DNA of 64,000 bases from Coptis chinensis (Eukaryota > Streptophyta > Magnoliopsida > Ranunculales > Ranunculaceae): assembly GCA_015680905.1 (NCBI GenBank), contig CM027379.1, forward strand, positions 92,775,501 to 92,839,500. The letters are read 5' to 3'. The first letter of the stretch is position 1. Every line of letters begins with the position of its first letter. Under the pieces are notes generated by a model that did not search any database, was not told the DNA's origin, and saw only the letters and a program-made list of their open reading frames with translations. Of the stretch, positions 34,040-44,740 are shown in pieces. A program made the translations under genes and the position numbers.

Positions 34040-34953
34040 TAAATTGTAAAGACTAGATTGCAAGATAAAATATGTTGTATCTTTATTTTTCTTACTCTTC
34101 TCTCTTCAACCCTAGGTCTTTTTCTCTCTCCTAGTGAATTTCTCTCCTCTCTTTTCTCTTCTCTTCTTTTCTCTTTATAACCCTGTCTCCTTTCATCTTA
34201 GTCGTACACCTGCCTTCTCATCTCACGGTCTCTGACTTTCTACGTGTGTTTTCCGCCAAGTGATTCAGTGATCTGCGACCTTGATCCCTGCCTCTCGACT
34301 CTCTTAGTTGTTTGGCTTCGGGGCCATCCCCACATTGATCCTTTGCTCCAGGGATTGATCCACTACAAATACAAATGCCCCCTTTCGAGTCCGCGAAAAC
34401 ATAATAGTGATCGGGGGTCGAGAAGCCCACTCCTTTTCTCGTGTCCTATTCCCTTGTTTGCACGTGCCACCAGTACACGTATACAGTTACACATGTCCAT
34501 CACATGTGTCCTTGCCAGCGCCCCTTCGATTCTCGTGCTTCCACGCGTTAAGCTCCCCCTGGCCCATTTAGTGGCCCCTCAATTTCAACCCCTCTTTTTT
34601 ACCTTTTTGCCCCTCCTCCCCTTCAAATCCCACTCTATTCTTTCTCTCCCTTATTTTCCTTATTCACCCTCTCGTCTCTAGCCCCTCACTCCCATTTCTT
34701 ACTCCCCTTTTTACTACCCTCCCTTCTGCTTGCAACCCATTTCCCTCTCAATTGGGGGTGTTTCTTCATTACTGGCCTTCTTCCTCGTTGTACTTGTTCC
34801 GGCTTGTTTAGTCTCGATCGGGCTCTGTTCATGTTGGTTTCTCTATTTTATTTGTTTCCTTTGGCCTGTTTTCTCTCTCTCACTCTCAATTTTTTATCGC
34901 TTTTGTCCCTTGCACTTCCCTACTCTCTAACTCACTGACTCACCTTCGTCACC
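34040..34953 (+). other. CT-rich leader upstream of a transposon-type ORF
   Basis: Pyrimidine-rich sequence (34090-34200 especially), then C/T-rich non-coding sequence up to the ATG at 34954. It has the look of a retrotransposon or gene leader. The long frames here (34244-34681, 34730-34930) are low-complexity and probably not coding. Confidence 0.4.
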
Positions 34954-35608
34954 ATGTCTAAATCCCACTCCGGTGATTCTTCTTCCTCAAGATCCAACAT
35001 GGTGGCGTCCCCTCCTCCGGTTGACATCATTATGGCCCCCTCCACATCTAGGCGGTCCACTAGCCTGCTGCCACCCCCGTCACGATTATGTAGACCTAAC
35101 TTAGAAGCAATTAGGGATGCCTATGGGATTCCTGATGACATCCTCTTAGAACACGTGCCCGAGGTAACTCACTTCCTACATTTGGTTCCTGGTCGGGCGG
35201 GGTGTCTTGTAGCCACCATTGGTCAAATCATATATGGTCTGTGGTTCTTTTTGTCGCTTTTGGATGTCGAAGTGTGCAATCACTTCAATATCTCTCCCTA
35301 TCAATACATCGATAACTTCTTGAGGATTATGTATGCCGCGAACCATTATAACAAAACTGGGGAGCCCAAGATATCCTGCCGCGACATAATTGCTCATTAT
35401 TATTACATAAAAAAGAGCACCAAGGATGGCAGCGTGGGATATCACTCTTTTTGTGTTCGTCCTAAAAAACAATCTTTTGTCTTTCGTATTACTTCATCGG
35501 ACAAGACATGACATTATTATCCTTTGTATGTTTATGGAAACTTTCTACCCGCGGACATCCCACCTGCTGTGACTCTTAACCGCCTCACTTTCCTGTCCAG
35601 TGGTTAGT
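34954..35608 (+). pseudogene. Transposon-associated ORF of unknown function (plant gypsy extra-ORF type)
   Basis: From ATG 34954: a Ser/Pro-rich start, then LEAIRDAYGIPDDILLEHVP, YGLWFFLSLLDVEVCNHFNI, PYQYIDNFLRIMYAANHYNK, IIAHYYYIKKSTKDGSVGYH and QSFVFRITSSDKT. A TGA at 35509-35511 stands where a Trp would be expected. The frame continues (HYYPLYVYGNFLPADI, PPAVTLNRLTF) to TAG at 35606. The pattern (hydrophobic helix, P-x-Q, later an aromatic-rich strand and SSxK-W) resembles the uncharacterised proteins often annotated near Tat-type gypsy elements in plants, so the assignment is by resemblance only. Function unknown. One premature stop. Confidence 0.5.
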
Positions 35609-35612
35609 TATA

Positions 35613-35756
35613 TATACACCAGAAAAGGCATTTACCAACAGCCATATTCGTTACTAATATTTTTATTAACGCTTATATTCGTTAGCTCTGGAGTGTTACT
35701 GTCACTTAGGCAAAAATTACTAACAGATATATCCGTTACTTAAATTATTTTTAGTA
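35613..35756. mobile_element. Left part of a DNA-transposon-like element with TAACGGATATATCCGTTA motifs
   Basis: Permuted CCGTTACTAA / TTAGTAACGG words occur here and again at 42059-42230. The Tat-like element separates the two halves (5-bp duplication ACGAT). Near 35628 the sequence CACCAGAAAAGG recalls a CACTA-type end, but the opposite end was not found. Confidence 0.45.
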
Positions 35757-35761
35757 ACGAT

Positions 35762-36160
35762 TGTTTCGGCAGTAACCTGCTTCAACATAACGAGAGCAAT
35801 GGTAAAGAACGCACTAAGAAACAAAGGAATTTGATGTTGGGAGAGATGAAACTAAACCAAATAATGACTGCCAACGTACCCAAGATCTATTCTCTAGGGA
35901 TCAAGTTTCAACGTAGTTCCTTATTGTGAGAGAGAATGTTTTTTTATGAATTGGTAGAGGTTGAGTCCTAATAGGACTGTGTTTGTTTGTCAAAAGAATT
36001 CTTATCTCTTTGAACATCTATCCTTATATTTTAGAATAATAAACCTGGACATATTCATAAATAGACCAGTTATTAGGTGTAGCTAGGATTAAGCCCTTGG
36101 GCTTAATTGAACTGGGCTGGATCCGTGGGCTTAATGAGCCACAAAGTGGGGGTCTATACA
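35762..36160 (-). repeat. 3' LTR of the Tat-like element
   Basis: 399 bp, TG..CA ends, about 95% like its partner by eye. The adjoining minus-strand purine tract AAAGAGAGGGCGA (36161-36173) is the likely plus-strand priming site. Confidence 0.88.
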
Positions 36161-36329
36161 TCGCCCTCTCTTTGGTGGATAGGCAAATCCCATGTGGCAA
36201 AGAAGTTAATATAGAAAAAAAAAATGGAAGAATAACGATTAAAAGAATAAAATAAAATAGAATAAATGTTACCAAGTATTAGCGTATGTAGTCTCATTGT
36301 CAAAAGCGATAGTAGGCGATGACAGGAGA

Positions 36330-36606
36330 CAAAAATTATTGGCGACAAAAGACGGAAATAATTAGCGGAAATTATTGGCGGAAGTAATTGGCGAAAATTT
36401 ATTGGTGGAAGTTATTGGCGGAAATTATTGGCAGAAGTTATTGGCGGAAATAATTAGCGGAAATTATTGGCGGAAGTAATTGGCGAAAAGACGGAAATTA
36501 GTGGCGGAAATTAGTAGCGGAAATAATTGGCAAAAATTATTGACGAAAATTATTGACGGAAGGATAGAAATTAGTGGTGGAAATAATTGGCGGAAGGGCG
36601 GAAGTC
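36330..36606. repeat. Minisatellite of GGCGGAAATTATT-type units
   Basis: About 18 units of 13-16 bp, mostly (G/A)GCGGAA(A/G)T(T/A)ATT, fill this stretch inside the Tat-like element. Confidence 0.85.
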
Positions 36607-37446
36607 TTAACTTAAGAGATTGTGTGAGGTTGGCTTTAAACATATTGAATTTGGCCGGTTGAATGGGACGTAAGTAGTTTGCCCAAAAATAGAATAACAA
36701 TAGGACTACTAAAAAGGCTGGAGTGATAAATTAAACTAATAAAATAAAAAAGGAATTGGAATTGGTATTGATACGACCGGCTAAAAGCTTTGGGTAATAT
36801 AATATTTGTTTTGGGACTTGCTTATTGAGCTGGTCATCATATATAGATATGAATAAAAGATTGGCAATGTGAATGCATAAAAGCTTTGGTGAATAGGAGG
36901 GCCAGCCTTGATCTATTTTTGTTTTTTCTGGTTTTAGGAAGAGACAAAACTCAGTAGACCCGCATATATATATGAACCGCTCCTTTATCCTTTACAGCAT
37001 TCTCTTGCTCACCTCTCTCTACCTTTTTTTATTATAAAAAAAAGAAAAGAAAATAAAAACACGCTGTTTGAAAACAGTATAGTATAGGTTCATTCTCTGT
37101 TTTCGTGAAGCCGGTAGGCTTAGGACCTTAACGAAACAGTCTTGCAATTTCGCTTTTTGAAAAAGGTGAAGAGCAAACATAGTAGTATAAGGAAACAAAT
37201 AAAATAAAGTTTATGAGCTTGTTCCAATGGAGAGTAGAGTCCTATTGCTAGAGGGAAACAGACTTACAGTCCTAATTCAACTCAAACAAAAGAGTTCATC
37301 ATTATAAATAACGAGGTAGGACACACATGGATAAAACATATTGAAGGAAAGAAAAAATAACAGGAAAGCGAGATTAAGTAATTTGATATAACAAATTAGA
37401 AGCGAGAATTTGATACGATAATGGTGAGAATTCAACTTCAACGAAG
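36607..37446. other. No gene seen
   Basis: Internal non-coding sequence of the Tat-like element ahead of the plus-strand gene; probably holds its promoter and leader, but no motif is convincing. Confidence 0.35.
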
Positions 37447-39225
37447 ATGGACCAAAACAAAAGGTACTCTATACATACGAGGTCAACCAAGGAAGACTTC
37501 AATAACGGAGATGAAGAAATGGTTTGCATTACAAGAATTCAATATGGACAGTGTGAAAAGTGTTTTACAAAAGCCAAAGAAGATGAAGTAGTAGCAACAT
37601 GGCACCAATTATCATATGGTTTGAAATTTCCCTTGGATAATACTGTTGCAAGGATCTTAGAATGGTGGTATGTTACACCTGCACAGATGTCAGTTCCATT
37701 TTGGTTAATAGTCTCAAGGATGCGAAGATTACAATTACGATACAAATGAAGATGTGGGTGTCAAGAGTTTTACGCAATTGCAAGGCCTCATGTCACTTCG
37801 AAAGACAATTTCATAATGCTTGGCGTGCACTTTAAAAATAGAAGGGAGAGGTTTAGTGGTCTTCCGGATAGCTACAAGTATTGGGAAGATCATCCGTATC
37901 GCATACGAGGGAAGTGGAACACGACAGGAAGGGACGTTCAAACAATTTTATTGGTAAGTAACTGTATTGTGTTTACGTATAGGTGATACTATGTTTGTGT
38001 TAGGAAAGGAAGATTTTGCAATAACTTTATTACTAATTGTGTTTCTGTTGTTGGCGGTATTTGTAGAGGAAAATCCACCCATTGATATGGTAGACATGAA
38101 TAGCAAAACACAAGATAACTTAAAATTTTACTTCCATGGGAAAATACCATCTGAAGTATTTGACCTAAGTTTCCCGGATGAAATTGTGGACTTCCTATGT
38201 GAGGTGGAGGAAGAGGTGGAAAAAGAGGATGAGAGTGAAGGGCAATAGAGTGAAGAAGAAAGTGATGAGGGAGAAGAAGAAGGAAGTATTGAAGGAGAGG
38301 ATGAAGATAAGAGTTGTAAAGTTGTAGGAAGGAAAAATAATAAAAAAGGTGTGGAGAAAAAGCAAACTAAAGAATTTGAAGTTATGAGTATACAATTAAT
38401 TAGACAAAATAAGATCAAAGACCAAAACAATATTATTAGGAATAAGCGAATAATCGTAGAAGATGAAGATAGTAATAGTGATATAGAGGAACGGGTGAAT
38501 ACTTCAAAAAAGAGGAGAACGTTAAGAAGAAAAGATTATGAGTTACCGCTAAAGGACGACGGTGAAACCTATAAATTTTTAGAAGATGATTATGAGAGAG
38601 AAGAGAGCATAAAAGAAAAGGAGAAAACTGTGGCTAAAAATTTAGAGAAGAAAGACAATACTATACAGGTTGGAGTTGGCATTTTAGCACTGAAGGAAAA
38701 TCACAAAACGCAAGGTGAATCCAACAATTTAATCCAAGTAACAACTAGCATGCAACGAGAGAAAAGAAACGAGGTAAATTATTTGTTCTATTTGTTTATT
38801 TATTTAACTGTAACATGCGTTTTAAGGTTATGTTAATGTTTCAGGTAGTGAGAATAATGGAAGAATTAAATGAGATGGAAGAACAGGAGTGGAACGCCAC
38901 TGTAAGGACCGAAGAATTAGAAGATTTGAAAGCTCGGGTGAAAACGCAAGAAGAAGAAAACGAAAAGATGACTGCAAAAGTGTTGGGATTAGAAAAAGAA
39001 TTAAGTGCTGCTGAGAAAGAGAATGGGGAAAATAAGATATTGTTAACACAAGCTTTCCTAGAGATAGGAAATAAGGAGATGGAGAGGATGCAAGCAATTA
39101 TGCAAAAGGCAGATGTTCTGGAAGAGAATGAAGAGAGAAAGAATACCTATAATAAATTATATCTAATGTATATGGATATTGTTAAAGTTGTTCCGAAAGG
39201 TGTGCCTTTTCTAGAGGGAACTTAA
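37447..39225 (+). pseudogene. Three-exon gene on the opposite strand of a Tat-like element
   Basis: Exon 1 (37447-37953) reads MDQNKRYSIHTRSTKEDF, WWYVTPAQMSVPFWLIVSRM, TGA, then CGCQEFYAIARPHVTSKDNF, RRERFSGLPDSYKYWEDHPY. Intron 1 (37954-38068, GTAAGT..AG) joins in phase to exon 2 (38069-38773): acidic (EVEEEVEKEDESEG, TAG, SEEESDEGEEEGS), a basic cluster SKKRRTLRRKD that could be a nuclear signal, and more charged sequence. Intron 2 (38774-38844, GTAAAT..TTTCAG) joins in phase to exon 3 (38845-39225), a coiled coil (LEDLKARVKTQEEENEKMTA). Two in-frame stops (37747, 38246). Phase-compatible introns and domain order argue for a real gene. The family is not known to me; some Tat-lineage elements are known to carry extra or antisense ORFs, which this fits. 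Confidence 0.6.
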
Positions 39226-40184
39226 TAGACAGTTGATTTTGAAATAAATATAGTAAAAATACTACCAACCTTGAATGAACATGCATTGTCGGCAATAACT
39301 TGATAATAATATATCATATCCCTTTTGATCTTGCATGATGTACGTGTTGTATGCTGATACGTAGTATGGATAGAAAAATATGATAGCGATATAACGAGGG
39401 GAATGCAGACGCCTCCAATATAAAATCCATTGGAGAAAATGTGATTGAAAGGCAAAGGAGCCATGATCGTCCTCAATGAACCTAACTATTCAGGTGTCAA
39501 AATATTTGTACCGAACGTTAGGCAAGGTCTAGAATTTTCCGCAGGTGCAAGGTTGTCATTCTTGCACTTGGACCAAACACAACGTCGTTGCCTTAGTATT
39601 GGAATTCACACGGATATTAAAATTTGAGAGTATTCCAATAACCGTACCGAGCAAGAATAACCATCTTATTGACTCGGATTTCCTTCAAGCAAGCATGAAT
39701 GCGACATACTTGGACTGAAGAAGACATAATATGGATGACCTCTTTGGAATTAATGCTAATGAATGACAATATTGTTGAAAGGATGAGTACAGAATAATAG
39801 AGTAATGTAATAAAGGACAACCAAACATATGAGAATGGAAATTGAATGTCTTTATTGATGGATAACATGTAAAAATGTAAAAGAACTTTGTAACGGTACG
39901 GTAAAAAATGTCGTTTGAGTCTGTTTCAACAGCAACCATCGAGATGTACTGGAAATCAACTATATGGATGAAACTGATTCAACACCATATTCAAGGTTGA
40001 AAGGTGATAATGCAGTTAAATACTTCGGCGTTGTACTATAAGCCTGCAAAATTACAGGTAACTCCTTTACCCAATTCCCTTTGAGAAACGACAAAGTTCT
40101 TCATGCCCGTGACCATTATTTGTGGAAGTTACATCAAAGGGACTTTGTGTTAAGTGGGGTGAAATCCGTTTCATCCAGAAGATT
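39226..40184. other. No gene seen
   Basis: Internal sequence of the Tat-like element without a supported frame. Confidence 0.35.
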
Positions 40185-41170
40185 TAAACAAACAGACGCC
40201 CCCGGTCGAGCCTATGTGGAGGATGACACCTGCCATTATCTCTTACAAGAGTTGGAGATTTTAGGCGGTACACATTTTCAGGTCCGACTGGAGATTGTCT
40301 TTTTCTTTATGTGTAACCAGCCTATCTAAATCGGTAGCTTGTCTGGGATCGTGGTCTTCCCTCTAGTTGCTTCTGTGACACCTTCCTTCCCAATCGGATC
40401 AGACCTGTTTAGGATGGCGATTTTCCTCTAGTCAACGAGGTCGACCTTCCCTGTCACGTCGGTCTCGTTTGGGATATTGTTCTTCCTTATATTTTCTTCC
40501 GTGACACCTTCTTTCCCTGTCTGGGATGGCAATTTTTCTCAAATCTGCAAGGTCGGCCTTCCCTGTCAGGTCAGTCCGGCCTGGGATGATGATCTTCCTT
40601 ATACTTTCTTCCGTGACACCTTCTTTCCCGGCCTGTCTGGTCGGACCTGTCTAGGATGGCAATTTTCCTCAAATCTGTGAGGTCGGCCTTCCCTATCAGG
40701 TCCGTCCGGTCTAGGATGATGGTCTTCTTTATAGTTTTTTCAGTGATGATATTTTTTTTGTTAGGTCAGACTTGTCTGGGATGGCGATTTGCCTCAAATC
40801 AGTAAGGTCGCCCTTCCCTGTCAGGTCGGACCTGTCTAGGATGTCGATCTTCCCTGTCAGGTCAAACCTGTCTGGGATGACGTTTTTTCATAACTTATCA
40901 AGTACATTTCCTTGACTATCAAATTTTAAATTCTGACATCCCTTGACTCTATCGTTAAGTTTTTTTGGAATCAACTATTTCAATTGTTGTTCCATCAGAG
41001 TTAAAGTATTTGCTCAAACAGATAGAAGCCCCCGGTCGTGCTCATGTGGAGAAGGATACCGTCCATTGTCTCTTATTGGAGTTAGAGATCTTTGGCGGTA
41101 AGCACGATTAGCTCCGACTGGTGATTGTCTTTCTCTATCCCTGTAGCCAGCCTGCCTAGGTCGGTAGTCA
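40185..41170. repeat. Duplicated block flanking a 112-bp tandem array
   Basis: A block of about 150 bp at 40185-40335 (AGACGCCCCCGGTCGAGCC...) recurs at about 41013-41165. Between them, 40340-40900 holds about four units near 112 bp, each with CTTCCGTGACACCTTCTTTCC, CTGGGATGGCAATTTTCCTC and TTCCCTGTCAGGTC. The array lies within or just beyond the minus-strand gag. Confidence 0.8.
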
Positions 41171-41598
41171 CCCTTGGCAGGGCGGTCGGTATAATTATAC
41201 CGCTCTTCCATGTTTGGTTGCTCTTGTCTGTGGTGCCTGCCTTCCCAGTCATGTCAGACATATCTCGGATGGCAGTTTTCCCTGAAATTGATTCTCTGTG
41301 GTAAATCTTCCCTTTAAGATCGGACGTGTCTAGGGTAGTAGTTATCCCTGTCAATCCGATTCTCCCCATAAGTTCGGGTAATAGGGTCATTACTCTTAGA
41401 GCGTGCAACGGTTGATTGTGCTTGAGAAATAACACCTTGTGGTGGCGCTGTTGCAGTTGGATGTTGAGAATTGATCCTACCACTAGGAGCAACTCGATTG
41501 TTCAACGATTCTTGCATTGGGCGACTTGAATTTCGAGGGTTGCGATTCCTATTGGCAGGAGGAATATGTTGACTATTTGGTCTGCTTCTTGTGCTTAC
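41014..41598 (-). pseudogene. gag: Gag N-terminal remnant of the Tat-like element
   Basis: From ATG 41598, 58 bp inside the 5' LTR edge, the minus strand reads MVSTRSRPNSQHIPPANRNR, then a Pro/Ser/Arg-rich stretch and a stop. Other frames continue with ERQSPVGANRAYRQRSLTP. The position directly after the primer site and the Arg/Pro-rich composition fit the N-terminus of a gag polyprotein. No gag core or zinc knuckle is recognisable. At least two frameshifts. Confidence 0.5.
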
Positions 41599-41635
41599 CA
41601 TCTTGATTGTTTCACGTGATAATGGATTCAAAAAA

Positions 41636-41651
41636 CCCACAGATGGCGCCA
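41636..41651 (-). promoter_or_regulatory. Primer binding site of the Tat-like element
   Basis: Four bases inside the right LTR the minus strand reads TGGCGCCATCTGTGGG, a primer-site sequence common in plant Tat/Ogre-type gypsy elements. Confidence 0.8.
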
Positions 41652-41655
41652 ATTA

Positions 41656-42053
41656 TGTTTCGGCAGTAACCTGCTTCAACACAACGAGAGCAATGGTAAA
41701 GAACGCACTAAGAAACAGAGGAATTTGATGTTGGGGGAGATGAAACTAAACCAAATAATGGCTGCCTACATACCCAAGATCTATTCTCTAGGGATCAAGT
41801 TTCAACGTAGTTCCTTATTGTGAGAGAGAATGTTTTTTATGAATTGGTAAAGGCTTAGTCCTAAGAGGACTGTGTTTGTTTGTCAAAAGAATTCTTATCT
41901 CTTTGAACATCTATCCCTATATTTTAGAATAATGAATCTGGACATATTCATAAATAGACCAGTTATTAGGTATAGTTAGGATTAAACCCTTGGGCTTAAT
42001 TGAACTGGGCTGGATCTGTGGGCTTAATGAGCCACAAAGTGGGGGTCTATACA
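41656..42053 (-). repeat. 5' LTR of the Tat-like element
   Basis: 398 bp, partner of 35762-36160, with the TSD copy ACGAT immediately right of it. Confidence 0.88.
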
Positions 42054-42058
42054 ACGAT

Positions 42059-42230
42059 TACATCTGTTATTAAAAATATTTGTAACGGATAGATAGTTGT
42101 TGATTGAACGGGTACAAATGTTACTAAAGTTTGGTGATAAGTGAAAAAAAATGATTTGGTTTTGTCACGAAAATATCCGTTAGTAATGGATGTATCTGTT
42201 ACTAAAGTTTAGTCTAGAAAAAAACATAAA
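42059..42230. mobile_element. Right part of the TAACGGATATATCCGTTA-motif element
   Basis: Continues the 35613-35756 element after the Tat-like insertion, with TTTGTAACGGATAG, CCGTTAGTAATGG and CTGTTACTAAAG words. The right border is not clear. Confidence 0.45.
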
Positions 42231-42908
42231 AATAAAAATCCTAGGGTCAAATTGCTCTACCAAATCCGACTATTCAATCTTACAAACATATCACACTTCC
42301 GCAACAACTCAAACAACAATTGAAAAACAATAAAAGCCAACCAGTTGAACTTTATAGAAACAAAGCCACCAATCAGCCAAATCTCAATTTACATATAAAC
42401 AATGCTTCCAATCCAAATACCAATTTACATAGAAACAAAAACTACATCTTAAGGAATTTTCCTACTTTCTTCATTCATTTCAACCATACACATACAAACA
42501 TATATTGACAAACATAATAAGCAAAATTAGTCTAGCCTTTCAACATTCCTCCATATTATCTTCAAATAGAGAACGATTTGTTCAAGTTGAAAATGAAGGG
42601 CTCCACAATGGCAACAAAACAACCTGCATAAAAAATAGGTTTTGGCCTCAAAAAGCATTTGAGAATGAAAGAAATTGGAAAAAAATTGCAACAAAGCAAC
42701 GACCTTTCAATAAGCAATGCAACTTGGGTAAAAGTAAAAGCAAAAAAATATTTAATACTTACCATCAAAAGCTTTTCATCCTTGACATGAATTTCTAACG
42801 AACCCAAGAACGTCGCATTTGTCTTTAGCAAAATGAAACCTAAAGTCTCGACATAATATCACTACTGTACTCCAACTCATCAATTCCCTTTAAAAGATGA
42901 CTGTGCAG
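42231..42908. other. No gene seen
   Basis: AT-rich; open frames on both strands look random. Confidence 0.35.
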
Positions 42909-43365
42909 TTAAATCGCTACTCGTTTGAAGAGCGAGTAGCCACTCGAGTAGGTGTAATCGGTCGGGGATTAATCAGGATTAATCAGACGATTTTTTATAA
43001 CACTATATTTTTTTACAAATAATTATTAAATATATTTAACTTTGAAATACCAACATAATGAAACCAATTAAGAACCTAATCAATCAATAAACAATTAAAA
43101 CACTCAATCAACTAAAATAAATATGATTAAAGTGTAAAACTTTACAGAATCGAGGGTTGGTCGAATCGGCAAAATGTCGAGTTCAATTACATTGAAATAG
43201 TTGAAATATTAAACACAATTACTCGGCTAATCAGCTAATCGGGCCTAATCGGCCGAGTACTCGGGGAGTTTTTGAGCCCGATTGTGATCAGGGATTAAAT
43301 TGTTAGTCGGGTCGGCTAAGCAGCGAAGTACTCACCGATTACTCGGCGAGTATACAACGATTTAA
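42909..43365. mobile_element. 457-bp element built of TAATCGG / ACTCGGCGAG motifs
   Basis: Both outer parts consist of permuted TAATCGGC, GTACTCGG and GAGTA words in both orientations, with an AT-rich centre. Ends TTAAATCG / CGATTTAA are inverted. No clear target duplication and no coding capacity. Confidence 0.55.
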
Positions 43366-44414
43366 TAGCCCAGAAGGATGATTCCATGCCTCCTCACAGA
43401 CATAATACACCAAGCAGCTCAATCAGAAGGGGGGAAGGTCTTTTTGTGCCTCGGAAGCTAATAAGATGGCTATTGGAAAGCCACCTCCTCTTTAACCGGT
43501 AAGATAACCAACACTATATGATTTCTTTATGACTTGAAATAGCACAATACCACAAGGAGACCATGCATGACTTTCCCAAGAGCCTCATAATGGTTAATAG
43601 GAAAAAAAAAATTGCCAGAAGGGTAATATCTAAAAAGAGAGTAACGAAATAGAAATAACACTAACTAGGTGACCACCTTCACGTATTTCGTCATCTCTTT
43701 CCATGTTGTATCTGCACCACAAACTAAAATACTTGAAATCCCTTTGTTGTGAATAATTAACTGCGGAAACAACGTTATCCACATCAAACGGATCAATCCT
43801 ACACAAAGATTGATCTTTCTCAATAGACAAGACTTCAACACCCTCCAAGCAATATCCCAACGCTTCTCATTAACAATTTAACAAGCATATAAAGTAAATA
43901 TAATAATGCAAAAGAGAACCAACCACAAGACAAGGATATAAGCAATTTGCCTACATCCACATTTGGCGAGATCCAAGCTTTACTAGAAAAAGTAACAGAT
44001 TACAAGAGCTCTCAATTCACTCACAAAGAATGAACACTTCACTAAGAATTACAATCTCTCTCTTTCTTTCTTTTTGGAAAAGTTAGGTTTTCAAAAACTG
44101 ATTTTGTTTTATTTTTATACTAAAACAAAAAATGTGATTCTAAAGGCCGCTAAACAAAAGATGCTTCCATTTAATGGTCGCCAAAATCGGGCTTAATCGG
44201 AGCTGGATGGCGCTTGAATTGGTCGGCGCCAAACATATCGGGCTTGGTCGAAATTCGAGCGCGGTGGCGGCTCTCATCGGAAAAGCAGAAAAACACCGCT
44301 TTTTCTACATTCTCCACCTCGGTGAGGTTTTAACACATTTTGAAACACATCCAAACAAAGAACACATCCATCCGAACTTCGCGATAACCGCCCGAAGGCC
44401 ATGCCCACAAAGGG

Positions 44415-44702
44415 CCACCCACAAAGAGTGTCATGCTCACAAAGAGCCACCCACAAAGAGTGTCATGCTCACAAAGAGCCACCCACAAAGAGTGTCATGC
44501 TCACAAAGAGCCACCCACAAAGAGTGTCTTGCTCACAAAGAGCCACCCACAAAGAGTGTCATGCTCACAAAGAGCCACCCACAAAGAGTGTCTTGCTCAC
44601 AAAGAGCCACCCACAAAGAGTGTCATGCTCACAAAGAGCCACCCACAAAGAGTGTCTTGCTCACAAAGAGCCACCCACAAAGAGTGTCATGCTCACGAAG
44701 AG
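44415..44702. repeat. 32-bp tandem array, nine copies, open in all three forward frames
   Basis: CCACCCACAAAGAGTGTCAT plus GCTCACAAAGAG repeats every 32 bp from 44415, with only a CAT/CTT variant alternating among units. Because 32 is not a multiple of three, the same array is read in all three frames; none contains a stop, so three long overlapping ORFs (within 44174-44909) cross it. These are by-products of the repeat, not genes. Confidence 0.9.
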
Positions 44703-44740
44703 CACGTCATGCCCACAAAGGGCCACGCCTACGAAAGGCA

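Larger units (their letters stand above)
35762..42053 (-). mobile_element. Tat-like Ty3/gypsy element without pol, with an opposite-strand gene
   Basis: LTRs 35762-36160 and 41656-42053 start TGTTTCGGCAG and end GGTCTATACA, and are flanked by an exact ACGAT duplication (35757-35761, 42054-42058). The primer site (41636-41651) and a purine tract (minus strand, 36161-36173) fix minus orientation. The internal 5.5 kb has a decayed gag next to the 5' LTR, tandem repeats, and on the plus strand a three-exon gene. No protease, RT, RNase H or integrase motif was seen, so it depends on another element for movement. Confidence 0.88.

Noticed and set aside
34244..34930. Two long plus-strand ORFs upstream of 34954
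   Set aside because: Low-complexity Pro/Leu/Phe/Cys composition from a pyrimidine-rich leader; not supported as coding.
38128..38430. Minus-strand Ser-rich ORF
   Set aside because: Antisense shadow of the acidic Glu-rich exon of the plus-strand gene.
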